Positions 11,359-23,680 of a DNA stretch of 35,269 nucleotides are shown one piece after another. The notes beneath the pieces were generated by a model. That model searched no databases. It was not told where the DNA came from and saw only the letters and a program-made list of their open reading frames with translations. How positions within the stretch are numbered: the first letter of the stretch is position 1; each line of letters opens with the position of its first letter. The DNA comes from Paramecium octaurelia. Lineage: Eukaryota > Ciliophora > Oligohymenophorea > Peniculida > Parameciidae. Where the stretch lies: the NCBI GenBank assembly GCA_905182995.1, contig CAJJDP010000053.1:462885-498153 (forward strand), written 5' to 3'. Both the position numbers and the translations under genes were made by a program.

Positions 11359-11359
11359 N
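11359..11359. other. Assembly join (single n)
   Basis: A single unknown base separates contigs that share about 1.57 kb. Confidence 0.95.
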
Positions 11360-12931
11360 TCTTTACTAGAATATTATATAAGCTGTTAAGAATCCATGAA
11401 CCATATTCTCACGCTTAATTGACTAGATTGCCTATAGTTCCTTACTACTAATATCATGCTTTATTAATTAATCTTGAAAATATTTGAAGCTGTTGATTGC
11501 TAATGCATATTAGTTTAGATGGATATCATAACACTCCAATCAATTCAAAATCTATGGTTATTGGAGCTCCTTGCTGTTCCTTCTAATTATTTGACTCTGA
11601 TCCTACTGAATATACACCATTCCTCAGAGTTACTACTTTCTAACTGAATTACAAATGTGCTGATGTTATAAGTCTCAATCTTATATACAAGACTGAATTA
11701 ATCTTTATTTTAGTTGGAAAATTCATTTTATTGCAAACTAACACTAATTGCATTCTTAAATGACCTACATTTATCTCAATGCAAACAATTAGTATACATC
11801 ATCATTTGTTGCCTGTGATTATTCTTCATGTACAACAGCCGCTGTTTTTTATATGAATGACTAAATAAAAGTAACTCATTTTAATCTTTTAGGTTTGAGA
11901 TACTTAAGCAATATCAATGCACTCATACTTATCAACAGTATTGTTTATTGCAACTATAGTTAGCTCGCATAATCTATTTTTCATAAGCTGCTTTGTTGAC
12001 AATTATTAATGGTATCAAATAGGAGTTCAAATTTAACAAGTTACTTTGATACGCTGACATCCTTGTTCACATTATTCTATTAATGATAACTCAAATTATA
12101 GGTGCCACTTTCCTTTTATTTTGTAAATATAAGCCAAGAAAGTGGGCATCTGTTTCAACATTGAGTGATAGTAAGCTACAAGCCGGTTCTTGCACACATC
12201 CAAAATTTGTGATTTGCGATTCAATTTGCAGCCAAAAAATTCATACTTTATATATCTGCATGCAGAATGATCTACTAGTTTGAAATGCTTAGTTAACAAA
12301 CTATTGAACCCGTTTTATTGCAGTTATTGCAATCATTTTTGTAGGTCTGTAGGCAAAACTCCACATTGAGTAAATTATGAGCTGACATATACGGAAATCT
12401 ATTCATCACCCTGTGTTCTAACCCGTAAGTTATACAAGACATGATATGTTTTTTTGACTTTCTAGTTTCAACAACATTAAAACAAATATTCTGACAGTAT
12501 TTGTTAAACGTCTTACTTTTTCAGAGTATAATTAATCATCTCATCAATACACATAGAACACTCTAATCCTTACTTAATATGCATATCTTCTGCATCTAAT
12601 ATGCTCAAAATAGTAGGAATGAATCATATTTGTGATTCTATTATCAACTTCTTGATGATGACAATGTAGCTGTATCTTGTGTACAAGAGACACTACAAAC
12701 TTATGTACTCATATTACCAATGCTAACTATTCTAATAAATGTGAAAATATCTTCATTGATAAATGTCCTTCTGTTTTGGTTGATTGTATTTACATGGGGC
12801 ATCACCTGTTTATTGAATTTTATATTGGGACAATATTCTAACAAGATGCTTCAAAGGATATCTCATTAAAATAGTGCTCGTATAGAATGAATTTATTTAG
12901 GAATGTCCTCACTATGCAAACAAATTCGAAC
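11360..12931. repeat. Contig overlap 3, right copy
   Basis: This is the second version of 9784-11358, including the 66-residue copy of the weak open frame at 12083-12283. One difference changes CGA (near 10240) to TGA in this copy. Confidence 0.9.
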
Positions 12932-13306
12932 TAAGCTTCCTTGTTTCTTGAGTGAGTTGTAAATAAAACTGTGAATTGCGCTCTGGATGTGAAAAATACA
13001 ATATCCTCAAGACACAACACACTAATGCAACAGAACAAAGTACTCAAGTAAAATTGTTACAATCTTTGTTGAGGAGGATGCTTTTGATTAATAAAGACAC
13101 GCTATAATACAATTCTCGAAATGATTTAGACATGAATAAACTATTAACACAAGCTAAAAGATTACTAGCAGCCACCAGGCATTTTATGCAAGGAATATAA
13201 AATTAGGAAAGATTTGGAAACAATTACTGCAAATTATCAAACCTGATTAATTAATGTTTGACTTTACGATATTCTTCAGTCATCATTTATATGATAGATG
13301 TTGAGC

Positions 13307-13635
13307 TGTTATTTAAAACAATTAAAGCTATTGCTACTAGTACTCTATTTTTAGGATGATGCTTACTACTTAAGTAGAGCCAGCTTAACCGGTATCTAAG
13401 AAAAAACTTTGTCGTTCATTAAAGATTGCCCCAACTGTCTTGAATATTCAATGGTGTGATGTAAATTTACAACCATTCTAGCCCTTTAGTATTCTTTCTT
13501 TATATGATAAAATTACCCAGCTAAATTAAAAATTTATTGAGTAATTTAGACATTTAATTATCACGAGCTGTTTAATATACATATCGCACTATCTAATTTT
13601 TCATTTAAGCCACTAAAATAGTGATTGTAAAGATG
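13307..13635. repeat. Left flank of the present/absent segment
   Basis: These 329 bp recur at 20939-21267 with the same length and a few single-base changes (such as CACGAG/CACAAG and AATAGTG/AATAATG). In this copy the next bases are the start of a 6-kb segment; in the other copy that segment is missing. Confidence 0.85.
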
Positions 13636-14904
13636 GCTTTATATTTAATGTTGTTTAAGTTTGATGTATACGTAAATAAATAAAACAATTATGATGGTTG
13701 TAATTACAAATCAATTGGGATCAAACACCATTCTCTGAGTATACTTTTAAACCCCTCTGCCATGTAAAGACCTATAATTATAAATAAGGTAAACTATACA
13801 GCACATACATTTGCCTTGCCTATTTGTTCCATTCATGCACATAAGTTTAGCGTCTTTTATCCTTAAATGTTGCAAATTTTCGATAATTAGTCATTTTACA
13901 ATTATCCAAGTGCTCCAGCCATTGTAAGTACACTGTCATAACATAATAAAATTCAATAATACAATCAAGGAAAATTAGTACTTCTCAGTATTCTACTCGT
14001 TTCATGCTAGGTATCTTTGAGTCAAGATTATAACTATGAACTTTAGGATGTGTTTACAAGTCTAGTGGAAGCATCAATCAATTTTACTATAACTCCTAAT
14101 CATCAACATAAAACCTTCTTTTAAAGAAACGAAAGTTTATACCATTTGTACTAACTTATTATCCCTTAGTGAGACTTGTTCATACTAATTGTATTAGTGG
14201 TTTCTCTCCTAACTGCAAAAATGTTCTAAGTTTCTTAGCGGGTAGTTTTGAACACTTGTTAAACTTAAATAAAATTTAGTAGACCACAATACGAATAGGT
14301 TAAAAGTCTGATAAGCATATATGATTTTCATATTTTGCACTTGTTAGATATTTATTAATACTGGGTCTTATCCATTAAATGCAGATGATTAAACTGGATA
14401 AGACTGTTCATCAACTAGTGTCCCCCATGCATTTAATTTACTGGCACTGTTGCATAGTGTTTATTGAAATATCCCTAATTAGAGTCCTAATATTTTCCTT
14501 CTTTTAAATACCTCTGAATATTATTAATCATATCTCCTTAAATTATGATTCTTGTTTAGATTTGAGTACATGTAATCATTGAGCTTTGAGTTCTTTAATG
14601 TGGAAATATTTTACTAACATCTATGATCTTTTTGTTTATATTTTATATAGCTAGGTTTTTGATATTTGGCAATAACAATAACAGCTATGCTTAAATTTAT
14701 TAAGATTATCTTGTTGAAATTTGTATTAATGAAAAATAATCTTTGATGTCAACTCTAACTTGTCTGTCCGTCGATAGACTCTATGATAATTGCAAACCTT
14801 GTAGTTCTCTTTTAAATGGTATCCTAATAATAAATTACCAGCGTTACTATATTCTCGACGACTGCTTTTTTTTAAAAGATGAACTTGGGCCACAAAGTGT
14901 TTGA
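13636..14904. other. No supported gene
   Basis: A TGA-free plus frame of about 120 codons spans roughly 13800-14167, but it has no start, intron or phase support. Nothing else stands out. Confidence 0.4.
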
Positions 14905-15219
14905 ATTCTTTAAACCTTTTTGCAAAATACAACATTGTTGAAATTCAGCCATCTAATAAATATCAAGTAAGTCAATGATGAAAAAAGTGTAATGCTTAAA
15001 CAGCTGAAGTTTTATGATGGCTCCCTTCCATCACTTATATACATAAATTATCCTTATAAGGAAGTTTGCCAAAATACAATTTCTGATACATTCCAGCCTC
15101 GCATAAATCTTGTTCTATATGACATAAGGTTCAATTTAGCACTGTACGTATACGTCGGTTATGTTATAAATGTACCAGTCTCTATTATGTATTAAGCGAA
15201 GTAGATAAGATTGCATTGA
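14905..15219 (+). CDS. Weak open frame within the 6-kb segment
   Basis: The frame is open from 14905 to a TGA at 15217, with an ATG at 14992 giving 75 residues. Standard-code reading stops at a TAA at 15193; with Gln it continues ten more codons. The peptide is natural-looking (MLKQLKFYDGSLPSLIYINY) but unrecognised. I include it because it lies within the present/absent segment; evidence is thin. Confidence 0.25.
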
Positions 15220-16951
15220 AAGCAATATTTAAGACAAAGTTGACACAACATTTAGGAGGTGTACTTCATAATCCACTTTATGAGCAACTTTAGTCAAGTC
15301 CCTAATTTTTTGTATTGTTATTGCTGCCTCTGTCAATTATGATATTAGAACTTGCTTATCTCGGTGATAGTGCTTGTCGTGATTCGATGCGTCAAACGTT
15401 GCTATATTGAAAATAGACATAGCAAAATTGTAGATCAGTGTCAGGCGCTTGTTGAAAATCAATATCCTTGCCAAATTTGTCGGTTCATGTTTATATAATA
15501 GAAATAGTAATCTAGGCTAAAACCTATTTCTACCAATACATGGAATGCACAAACTTTAAAAGCCACTCCAATGTACTTATTATTGCAATGCTTCTGTAAT
15601 TTTAGCAAGTTCTCCTCTAATTATTATGAATTGTGCAACTTTCGCTGTCATTTATTTTTCTCTAGGGAGTGCTAAGCTATGATTCAGTAAATCTATGTAA
15701 GGAAGCCCTTGATGCTTCTTTTCATCAAATTGCTAAGGCTGTGTTTATTTGTCTATCAACTGTATATTCTATATTAATGAATTAATTCCAGAAATCTTAT
15801 CACAAATAAATGATGAATAAAAGCGTTGATTCTTCCTATTTATAAATTTACAATAACTTTAATTGCTACCTACACTAGTATACCTGCTTAACCTAAAGTT
15901 ACTAGATAATTGTACTATTTTATGCATCACATATAATGAATTTTAGTAGAGCAAGCCATATTCTCTGACGACTCCACTTTTGTTTGGACAAGCGCATAAT
16001 ACTATCGAGCAGTAATCTCTAGCACAAAGGTTATTTATTTATATATACATTATTGAATATTTTGAAGGTCAAAGATTATTTACTGAGAAACTAGAAGTCT
16101 CTTTAATCTTGATCAGTTTTGATTCTTACAATTCAAAAATCAACTTTAAAAATTCTTATCAATGATCAGCGCTGATCAAAATTATTTCCAAAAGAATCTA
16201 CTCGCCTCTTCAGCACCTTAAACATGTGATAAGGCAACCAATTTTAAATCTCTGACACACGAGAGAAATCCTTCATAATCATTTATTTGAACTTTGATTT
16301 TTGATTGTACATTAATGAAATCATATAGGTTACTAAAGTGAATAGCTTCAAGTTGCACCTACAGCTTCGTCACCATCTTTTAAAATCTTCAGTTTTGACA
16401 GCCACCACTTAATTCAGCTCATCATCTAGAATGCTATTTTTAGTTCATAAATAGCAAATATGATTCAACATAAAATGATAGCAGATAGAATCTTTTTACT
16501 AATTATTGACGAAATTAGTAAGTTTCATCGGCCTTTTACAGTAGTTATTTCTCCCTATTATAAGTATTTTTTCTATTAGGGTAATCAAAAATGAAAATAT
16601 CACATATTAATTCACTTTTTCTAAAATTCATACTAAATGTCATCTAAATTTTATGCTTATCATCTTTTCAATTCAATTCCATTGGTTTATTCACTTTTCT
16701 AAACAAACACCAAGTGCAAATATAGGGTTGTCAGAGATCATCACTATTAATTTCATTTTAAGCTAACTTCCTTGTTGTTTGGCATTTATTATTGGGATTT
16801 GAATTACTCTTCTCAGTATAAATTACAAAATAGTTAGCATTGTATGGTTCAAAAAAAAGTGTTGAAGTCCATTTAGATTCCATCTTCTAATTAGTCCTTT
16901 GCATAAGAAGGAGAAAATGAAAGAAAGTGGGATTTTTGAAAACTAGCATTC
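15220..16951. other. No supported gene
   Basis: AT-rich sequence with scattered short frames on both strands. I see no intron-bearing frame, motif or repeat that I can support. Confidence 0.4.
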
Positions 16952-17251
16952 ATGGATGAATTGAATTTTAAGGGTGAGAGCAAGGTTTTTAAATAAGATG
17001 GAAGGATTTTTTGTCAATATGAAGGACAATTTGGATTTTAAATATGCAATATATTTAAAAAAGAACAAGAAAAAGATCTCCTAAAATAATCTTGTATTTA
17101 ATTAAAATAAAAACTTTTAATGAAACCCTTTTTGAATAATTATAGCCAAAAACTTTTTAAAAATGATTCAAAGGCTATCATTTTGAACTAATCTTTACCA
17201 GTATAAACAGTTATAACGCCGATAGTTTACTATTAGGAATCTTGTTTTTGA
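16952..17251 (+). CDS. Coding-like frame with ATG, unknown product
   Basis: The frame runs from ATG at 16952 to TGA at 17249-17251, 99 residues. The plus strand turns purine-rich here, unlike the flanks. The first half (MDELNFKGESKVFKQDGRIF) looks ordinary, but the TGA-phase test is evenly split. It may be the 5' part of the broken gene whose better-supported parts lie at 18107-18909. Confidence 0.3.
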
Positions 17252-18106
17252 ATATGTCAATATTATGTGCTGAAAACGAATTAGGATAGGAATAAGGAAC
17301 TGTTGCCTTGATTATATTATGGAAAGTCCTCTTTTTCAAAATCAAACCTTACAATATCTATAAATGACTTTTTTTCCAATTAAACTTTATAGGAATAAGA
17401 CTTTGAAGATTCTTTACGTTTAAAGTATATATTATACATACATTAAAATTAGTGGTTTCAATCATAATGTTTTTGTGCATACTGCTTTACAGAAAGTATT
17501 CGTAAAATAGAGAACCAATCAACTAAGTATTGAATTGATATTAATAATAATGTTGCGGCTATTAAATCTCTCGGCTGTCTAGGCAGAATACCACTTATTA
17601 AAAAGACTATTATTAATTCGCGAGGAGCAGAAAGGACTACTTTTTAACATTACAATTACAACGTGTGAATATCAACTTGGCATTTTGGAAAGTGACCCAT
17701 GCAAAATTAAATATCAAATAATAGTCTGCACACCTAAGAATAAATAAATGCATCTTGAACATATGGGTGTGTTAAACTATAATTCAAAATTAAATTTGAA
17801 TACTCAAAACATTTACTCTAGTTCACCTGAGCATTTTTTAAAGGAAGACGCTATTAGGAAGGGATCCTTCAAAAAACACATTTCGATTTGGTCTTTAGGC
17901 GCAGAGGTTACGTAATTTACTTTTCTCTTTTTTCTTAATGGTAAGGATAGTCTTCATTAAGTATTCATGTCATTTTAATCATTGTAATTCCTCTGGTATA
18001 ACTATAAAGTGCTTCAACATTATTTAATTTTGATAATTTATATTTTAATGAAAAGCAAATTCCAAATTGTTAAAAAACTTTACTGTATAAGTATAAGGAA
18101 CCCTGA

Positions 18107-18475
18107 ATAAATATAATTGAGGTAAAAGGAAGAGATTATCCGTTTGAGTGTATCGCTTACAGAATATAAAGGCTGATAAATGTTCTATCTCATAATGTGC
18201 ATGCTCTAACTACTAATGAATTAATGGATTCCCAATTAGTGAAACAAGGTTGTCAAGTGCCTAAGAAATATTTTGTTGTCATAGAAGGACAAAAATCAAA
18301 ATAAATTGATCTATTTGCTTCAAACTAGACAAAATTAAGCTAAAGCCAAAGATAATTTCACTAACACTAACTCTATATGCCATAAGAGGATTTAGGAAAA
18401 ATGCTGGAAAAGACAATAATGAATTATTGGTATAGTAATTTTTCATAACCAAGTGATCTTAGCAATATATATTGA
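18107..18475 (+). pseudogene. Coding-like segment inside the 6-kb segment
   Basis: This 122-codon frame runs between in-frame TGAs at 18104 and 18473. TGA triplets at 18118, 18145, 18217, 18307 and 18454 are all in the NNT|GAN phase, so coding on this strand is likely. The product begins near VKGRDYPFECIAYRIQRLIN and continues as a Gln-rich stretch towards its end. The family is not recognised. A disruption (frameshift, unspliced intron or short insertion) lies between this and the next segment. Confidence 0.5.
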
Positions 18476-18549
18476 CTCGAAAATTTGTTAGGCGCAATTT
18501 TAGTTTTGTGTGCCCAATTTCCACAAGTGAAAACATTTAAAAATACTTG

Positions 18550-18909
18550 AGACATAAGAATCAGAAGAAAAAATAAAAGGTAGCTGATTAAATCATTTAA
18601 AAAAACAACAGAAGGCAAGTTCTACATTTACAGAGGTTGATTGAAGAAGCTTATGAAATCTCAAAAATGAAGTTCAAATTTGGAGGTGATATTAATATAA
18701 GTTGCCCATGCTATGCATTTAAAATTACCTAGGAGAATGCAAAAATAGCAAAAAGAATGTATGAATACATTCTTAATAAAAATATACTTGAATTCTAATA
18801 AGAGGAGCAAGAGTATCCATTATGTTTGCGTTATACAATATTCGATAGCCTAGAAACCTTTTCCATATCAATTTTAATATTCAGTAATGCTCCAGAATAT
18901 ATTCTCTGA
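18550..18909 (+). pseudogene. Coding-like segment, continuation
   Basis: A 119-codon frame in a different phase ends at a TGA at 18907-18909. Five of seven other TGAs fit the NNT|GAN phase and none is in frame. The product includes FKFGGDINISCPCYAF, an Ala/Lys/Arg helical stretch, and YPLCLRYTIFDSLETF. A similar YPLC-x-(K/R)Y-x-IF string occurs at about 26870-26910 in another broken gene, which may be a coincidence. With the upstream segment it indicates a protein-coding gene within the present/absent segment. Confidence 0.5.
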
Positions 18910-20937
18910 AAACAAAAGGAATAAAGTGTTAATTACTAGTGGTGTGAGATTACCTGAATCTCATTCATACTACACTTTTTATTTTTCAATTCAATCCTAC
19001 TGTTCTTCTTGATGAAAGTGTCTTCTCAATCAAACCACTTGTGAATAGAGACTAAGCAATTTCATCTTATTGTTAATAACATCATATCGTTAGAATGAAT
19101 TTGTTTAACCAGACAGAAATCTCGTGGTCAGTTTAAAGTAATGCACCATTTACAGCATTAAATATCAAATTTAGAATATTAATTTCTTATATAAGGTAAC
19201 AGAGCATATTATATTTAAGGCTGTTCATTTAATGCTGTGAAAAAGGATTGCTGTCACTTGCAATACTTCATTTCTAACATCACATATGTATCACAGTAAG
19301 ATGTAATTACAGTAGTATACAAAAAATTAGCATCAAAGGATCACCACATATATCCAGTATTCAATATAGCCTGTTCAATATTGAAAGCCCTCAAAACTAG
19401 GGATATTAAATTCTATTACTGTTAAAACCTTCTATAACACCATTTTTATTTCAGCATCTTAATCTCTTGATTGTTATTTCAGAAAACTTTGTGCCATACA
19501 AAAGATTTGAAATAATTAGTTTTTTAAATACAGATCCAAATTTAATTTGCTCAAACTTGATAGATGCCTTATTTCTGTAGACTTCTTATCAGAAGAATTA
19601 TTATTCTTTGAGGTCAGGAAGATGACAACTTTTCATAATGAACTTAGCCGGTACAATATTATAGAGTTGATCCCAAAATTGCAGAACAAGTAAATATCAC
19701 CTTTAATTATGTCTATTGATCTAAGAGACTTAACTCTGAATGAATCATTGTCCTAAATTTAGTAAAGTAGTAGTGTATATTGCACTAGCATCTTATTTTT
19801 TCGCAATATAAATAAGGTAGAACAAAATTATTTGATCCTGAAAATGTGAGTTATCAGTAGTGTATCAGGTTTTAAGGACAGCTGATACAATAATAGTTGA
19901 AAATCTTTTTATCAAAGGAAAATACATGATTACTTAGTTTGCACACAGATGCTAAGATGTATTTATTTGAAAGCTGATTCTTATAATTGAGCTGCCACTT
20001 CATCCAACGGCTGTACCAAGAATAAATGTGTGTAACGCATAAGATGATAAAGATTCACATTTGAAACATTGTATTCTAATTTTGTGATTATGAATATCCT
20101 GAAAATTGTATTAACTAAGAATGTTAGCAACTATTTTGCTTTCTTCCTTGAGATTTATTCAAGCTAGTAATAGTAATGTTTGGTCTTATGAATCATAATA
20201 TACTATTGGAGTAATATAGAGTTGAATGCATAACTTAAGGCGATGTCTTGTAAAAGCACACTTTATGAATTACTACTTTGGATTAATGTGATAAATTTAA
20301 TATAACACACTCTAATATGGTTCTATAGGATGACAATTTTATGCAGCTACATGGTTATTTAATAATAATGTTTATATAGTTTTTCCTTCATTTTATGTGC
20401 TACTGATAACTAATGGAAATATTTTAAGGTGCATTCCACTATCATCCAATATCTTAATGTATCACTCGTGTTGTTACATAACCATAATGAGGTCTGGTAG
20501 AACTGTGTTATAGAGTGTCGATTATAAGAGCATCAGCGCATCAACTTTAGCTACTCTTCTCAATCACTTTAATGCGTTAATCATTGTAAATTTTTGACGG
20601 TGAATCTACTATTCTACTATGACCGCACTTACACTAAGGTAAACTCTTTGCCTAATACTACTGATATAGATTTATTATATCAACTGTTCTAATCCTTAGG
20701 CTATAACATTTACTTAACTTGTGATGATGGATTTATCAACTCCAAATATATATACAAGCATTTTTGCCAATAAACAATCCTAAGTAGATTTATTAGAGCA
20801 CCTAAATGCGACTTTTTAGTCAAATTTTGATGCCAACTTTATTCATAGTACTTAGAAATATAGGTGTTGCATTCTTATTTGGGAGATAATGTATACAGTA
20901 TTTGGAATGTTTTGTTGCAAGCATTCATCCACTTTTT
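18910..20937. other. No supported gene
   Basis: No frame here passes the phase test. The part from 19698 on is the right flank shared with the contig that lacks the 6-kb segment. Confidence 0.4.
19698..20937. repeat. Contig overlap 4, left copy (right flank of segment)
   Basis: This matches 21268-22507 base for base as far as I can follow. In the second copy it directly follows the 329-bp left flank. Confidence 0.9.
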
Positions 20938-20938
20938 N
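20938..20938. other. Assembly join (single n)
   Basis: A single unknown base. The right contig starts with the flank copied from 13307, not from the sequence just left of the join. Confidence 0.95.
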
Positions 20939-22507
20939 TGTTATTTAAAACAATTAAAGCTATTGCTACTAGTACTCTATTTTTAGGATGATGCTTACTA
21001 CTTAAGTAGAGCCAGCTTAACCGGTATCTAAGAAAAAACTTTGTCGTTCATTAAAGATTGCCCCAACTGTCTTGAATATTCAATGGTGTGATGTAAATTT
21101 ACAACCATTCTAGCCCTTTAGTATTCTTTCTTTATATGATAAAATTACCCAGCTAAATTAAAAATTTATTGAGTAATTTAGACATTTAATTATCACAAGC
21201 TGTTTAATATACATATCGCACTATCTAATTTTTCATTTAAGCCACTAAAATAATGATTGTAAAGATGCACCTTTAATTATGTCTATTGATCTAAGAGACT
21301 TAACTCTGAATGAATCATTGTCCTAAATTTAGTAAAGTAGTAGTGTATATTGCACTAGCATCTTATTTTTTCGCAATATAAATAAGGTAGAACAAAATTA
21401 TTTGATCCTGAAAATGTGAGTTATCAGTAGTGTATCAGGTTTTAAGGACAGCTGATACAATAATAGTTGAAAATCTTTTTATCAAAGGAAAATACATGAT
21501 TACTTAGTTTGCACACAGATGCTAAGATGTATTTATTTGAAAGCTGATTCTTATAATTGAGCTGCCACTTCATCCAACGGCTGTACCAAGAATAAATGTG
21601 TGTAACGCATAAGATGATAAAGATTCACATTTGAAACATTGTATTCTAATTTTGTGATTATGAATATCCTGAAAATTGTATTAACTAAGAATGTTAGCAA
21701 CTATTTTGCTTTCTTCCTTGAGATTTATTCAAGCTAGTAATAGTAATGTTTGGTCTTATGAATCATAATATACTATTGGAGTAATATAGAGTTGAATGCA
21801 TAACTTAAGGCGATGTCTTGTAAAAGCACACTTTATGAATTACTACTTTGGATTAATGTGATAAATTTAATATAACACACTCTAATATGGTTCTATAGGA
21901 TGACAATTTTATGCAGCTACATGGTTATTTAATAATAATGTTTATATAGTTTTTCCTTCATTTTATGTGCTACTGATAACTAATGGAAATATTTTAAGGT
22001 GCATTCCACTATCATCCAATATCTTAATGTATCACTCGTGTTGTTACATAACCATAATGAGGTCTGGTAGAACTGTGTTATAGAGTGTCGATTATAAGAG
22101 CATCAGCGCATCAACTTTAGCTACTCTTCTCAATCACTTTAATGCGTTAATCATTGTAAATTTTTGACGGTGAATCTACTATTCTACTATGACCGCACTT
22201 ACACTAAGGTAAACTCTTTGCCTAATACTACTGATATAGATTTATTATATCAACTGTTCTAATCCTTAGGCTATAACATTTACTTAACTTGTGATGATGG
22301 ATTTATCAACTCCAAATATATATACAAGCATTTTTGCCAATAAACAATCCTAAGTAGATTTATTAGAGCACCTAAATGCGACTTTTTAGTCAAATTTTGA
22401 TGCCAACTTTATTCATAGTACTTAGAAATATAGGTGTTGCATTCTTATTTGGGAGATAATGTATACAGTATTTGGAATGTTTTGTTGCAAGCATTCATCC
22501 ACTTTTT
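20939..22507. repeat. Version lacking the 6-kb segment
   Basis: 20939-21267 corresponds to 13307-13635 and 21268-22507 to 19698-20937, joined without intervening bases (AAAGATG|CACC). This is the empty form of the site occupied by 13636-19697. Confidence 0.85.
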
Positions 22508-23680
22508 TGATTAAAAATTATTAGCCATCATTTATTCTTAACCATTCATGTGAATTTTGTTCCAAACATTCCATCATCAGGCTACTTTGCAAATTAGTGT
22601 TGCTATCCTTAATGTAGAAGTTTTGTAAAATTGTTCATAAATTTGCACATTCGAGCGACAACAGTATAAGTTGATTAAATTTATTTAACAAGTACCCGAG
22701 CAAACCAAAAATGAACAGCTCACATATATACAAATCATATTGTGTCTAAATTGATTCAGCATTCTAAATATTTTTTAATATCACTATTTAATCTAGCAAA
22801 CATCTTATAGTAACGCTCCATTCCATGCTTACCTTATATCATTTTATTGTAGTTAAAACATCATGTACAATATGATACTTCCAAAAATTATGTTGACTGT
22901 AATTAATGCTCCGCTGTATGTGCATTTAGCGAAGCTCCCTTAAGCAGTTCAGAACAATCAATAATTTGGCATTTCATTTAGTTCTTTTCACTCTTCTCGC
23001 ACTATTAACTCTTATGATCGTTCTAAATCTTGAATACATATTCATATGCTAATTGTTCTATACAACATACATTGAATACAAGCTTTTATATGGTTTTTAT
23101 GGTAATGCCTACAACTTGAGTAATAGATTGCTCAATGATTGTAGGCCATAACTTGTTAAATTATTTTAACGTCTGTTATTCAACTGTTCATTCCTCTAGT
23201 AATTGCAAGTATATTATGGAGCTTATATTAAAGTATATTTTTTATATATCCTTTATTTCCTCAAATAAAAATTTATACCATCTCTTGACCATTGTTCTAC
23301 TGCATGATAATCGCTTCGAGATTATCTTTTTAAAAACATCAGTTAATGCTTCGATAAAGTAATAATAGAGCTATAAACCAACCCTACATATGACTGTTCC
23401 CAACTTTTAATTTTTATTTAAGAAAATACTAATTAAGGCAGACGCAATAATTATAATTTTAGAAATCTTTTTAATGATTACGAGAATTTATTTAAGATAC
23501 TCGAATATACAGATGATTTACATATTTATGATTTAGTGTTTTAGATTCTATCTAACTGCATTCAAATCATACATTTTGATAGATAAGGTTTCATTCCAAG
23601 ACTTTTATATTTAGAAAATTTTCCATAGCCACAGTAACTTCTTGTGTTCTAAAAAAATCAATTTGATTGACTACTATTTT
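22508..23680. other. Upstream region of the large plus gene, no separate gene assigned
   Basis: A plus frame that is continuous with the gene starting at 23681 is TGA-free back to an ATG at 23135. Here, however, most TGAs fall in a phase that does not fit that frame, so I regard it as non-coding leader that happens to be open. No other gene is supported. Confidence 0.4.

Larger units (their letters stand above)
9716..13306. other. Mostly unassigned region
   Basis: The base composition is slightly richer in G+C and in TGC/TGT than the left part. All three plus frames give readable but TGA-dotted translations, and the phase test does not choose between them. Apart from the 67-residue frame and its copy I see no gene, repeat array or structured element that I can defend. 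Confidence 0.4.
13636..19697. mobile_element. 6,062-bp segment present in one contig version only
   Basis: In this contig 13635 is followed by 6,062 bp before 19698. In the contig starting at 20939 the same left flank (329 bp) is joined directly to the right flank (1,240 bp), with no extra bases. Both edges show a loose direct repeat, GTAAAGATG on the left and GTAAATATC on the right, but no exact microhomology at the junction and no terminal inverted repeats that I can see. The segment contains coding-like frames at 16952-18909. It may be germline-limited DNA with an excised form, an allelic insertion, or a chimeric assembly. The label mobile element is provisional. Confidence 0.45.

Noticed and set aside
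10520..12299. Minus-strand standard-code frames at 10520-10726 and 12096-12299
   Set aside because: They lie antisense to the weak plus frame, have no phase or motif support, and exist twice only because of the contig overlap.
13636..19697. DNA transposon with terminal inverted repeats
   Set aside because: Comparing the first and last 30 bases of the segment shows no inverted repeat, and no transposase motif was recognised in its frames.
23135..23680. N-terminal extension of the large gene to ATG 23135
   Set aside because: The frame is open, but TGA phases upstream of 23681 do not fit it and the composition is hydrophobic and intergenic-like.
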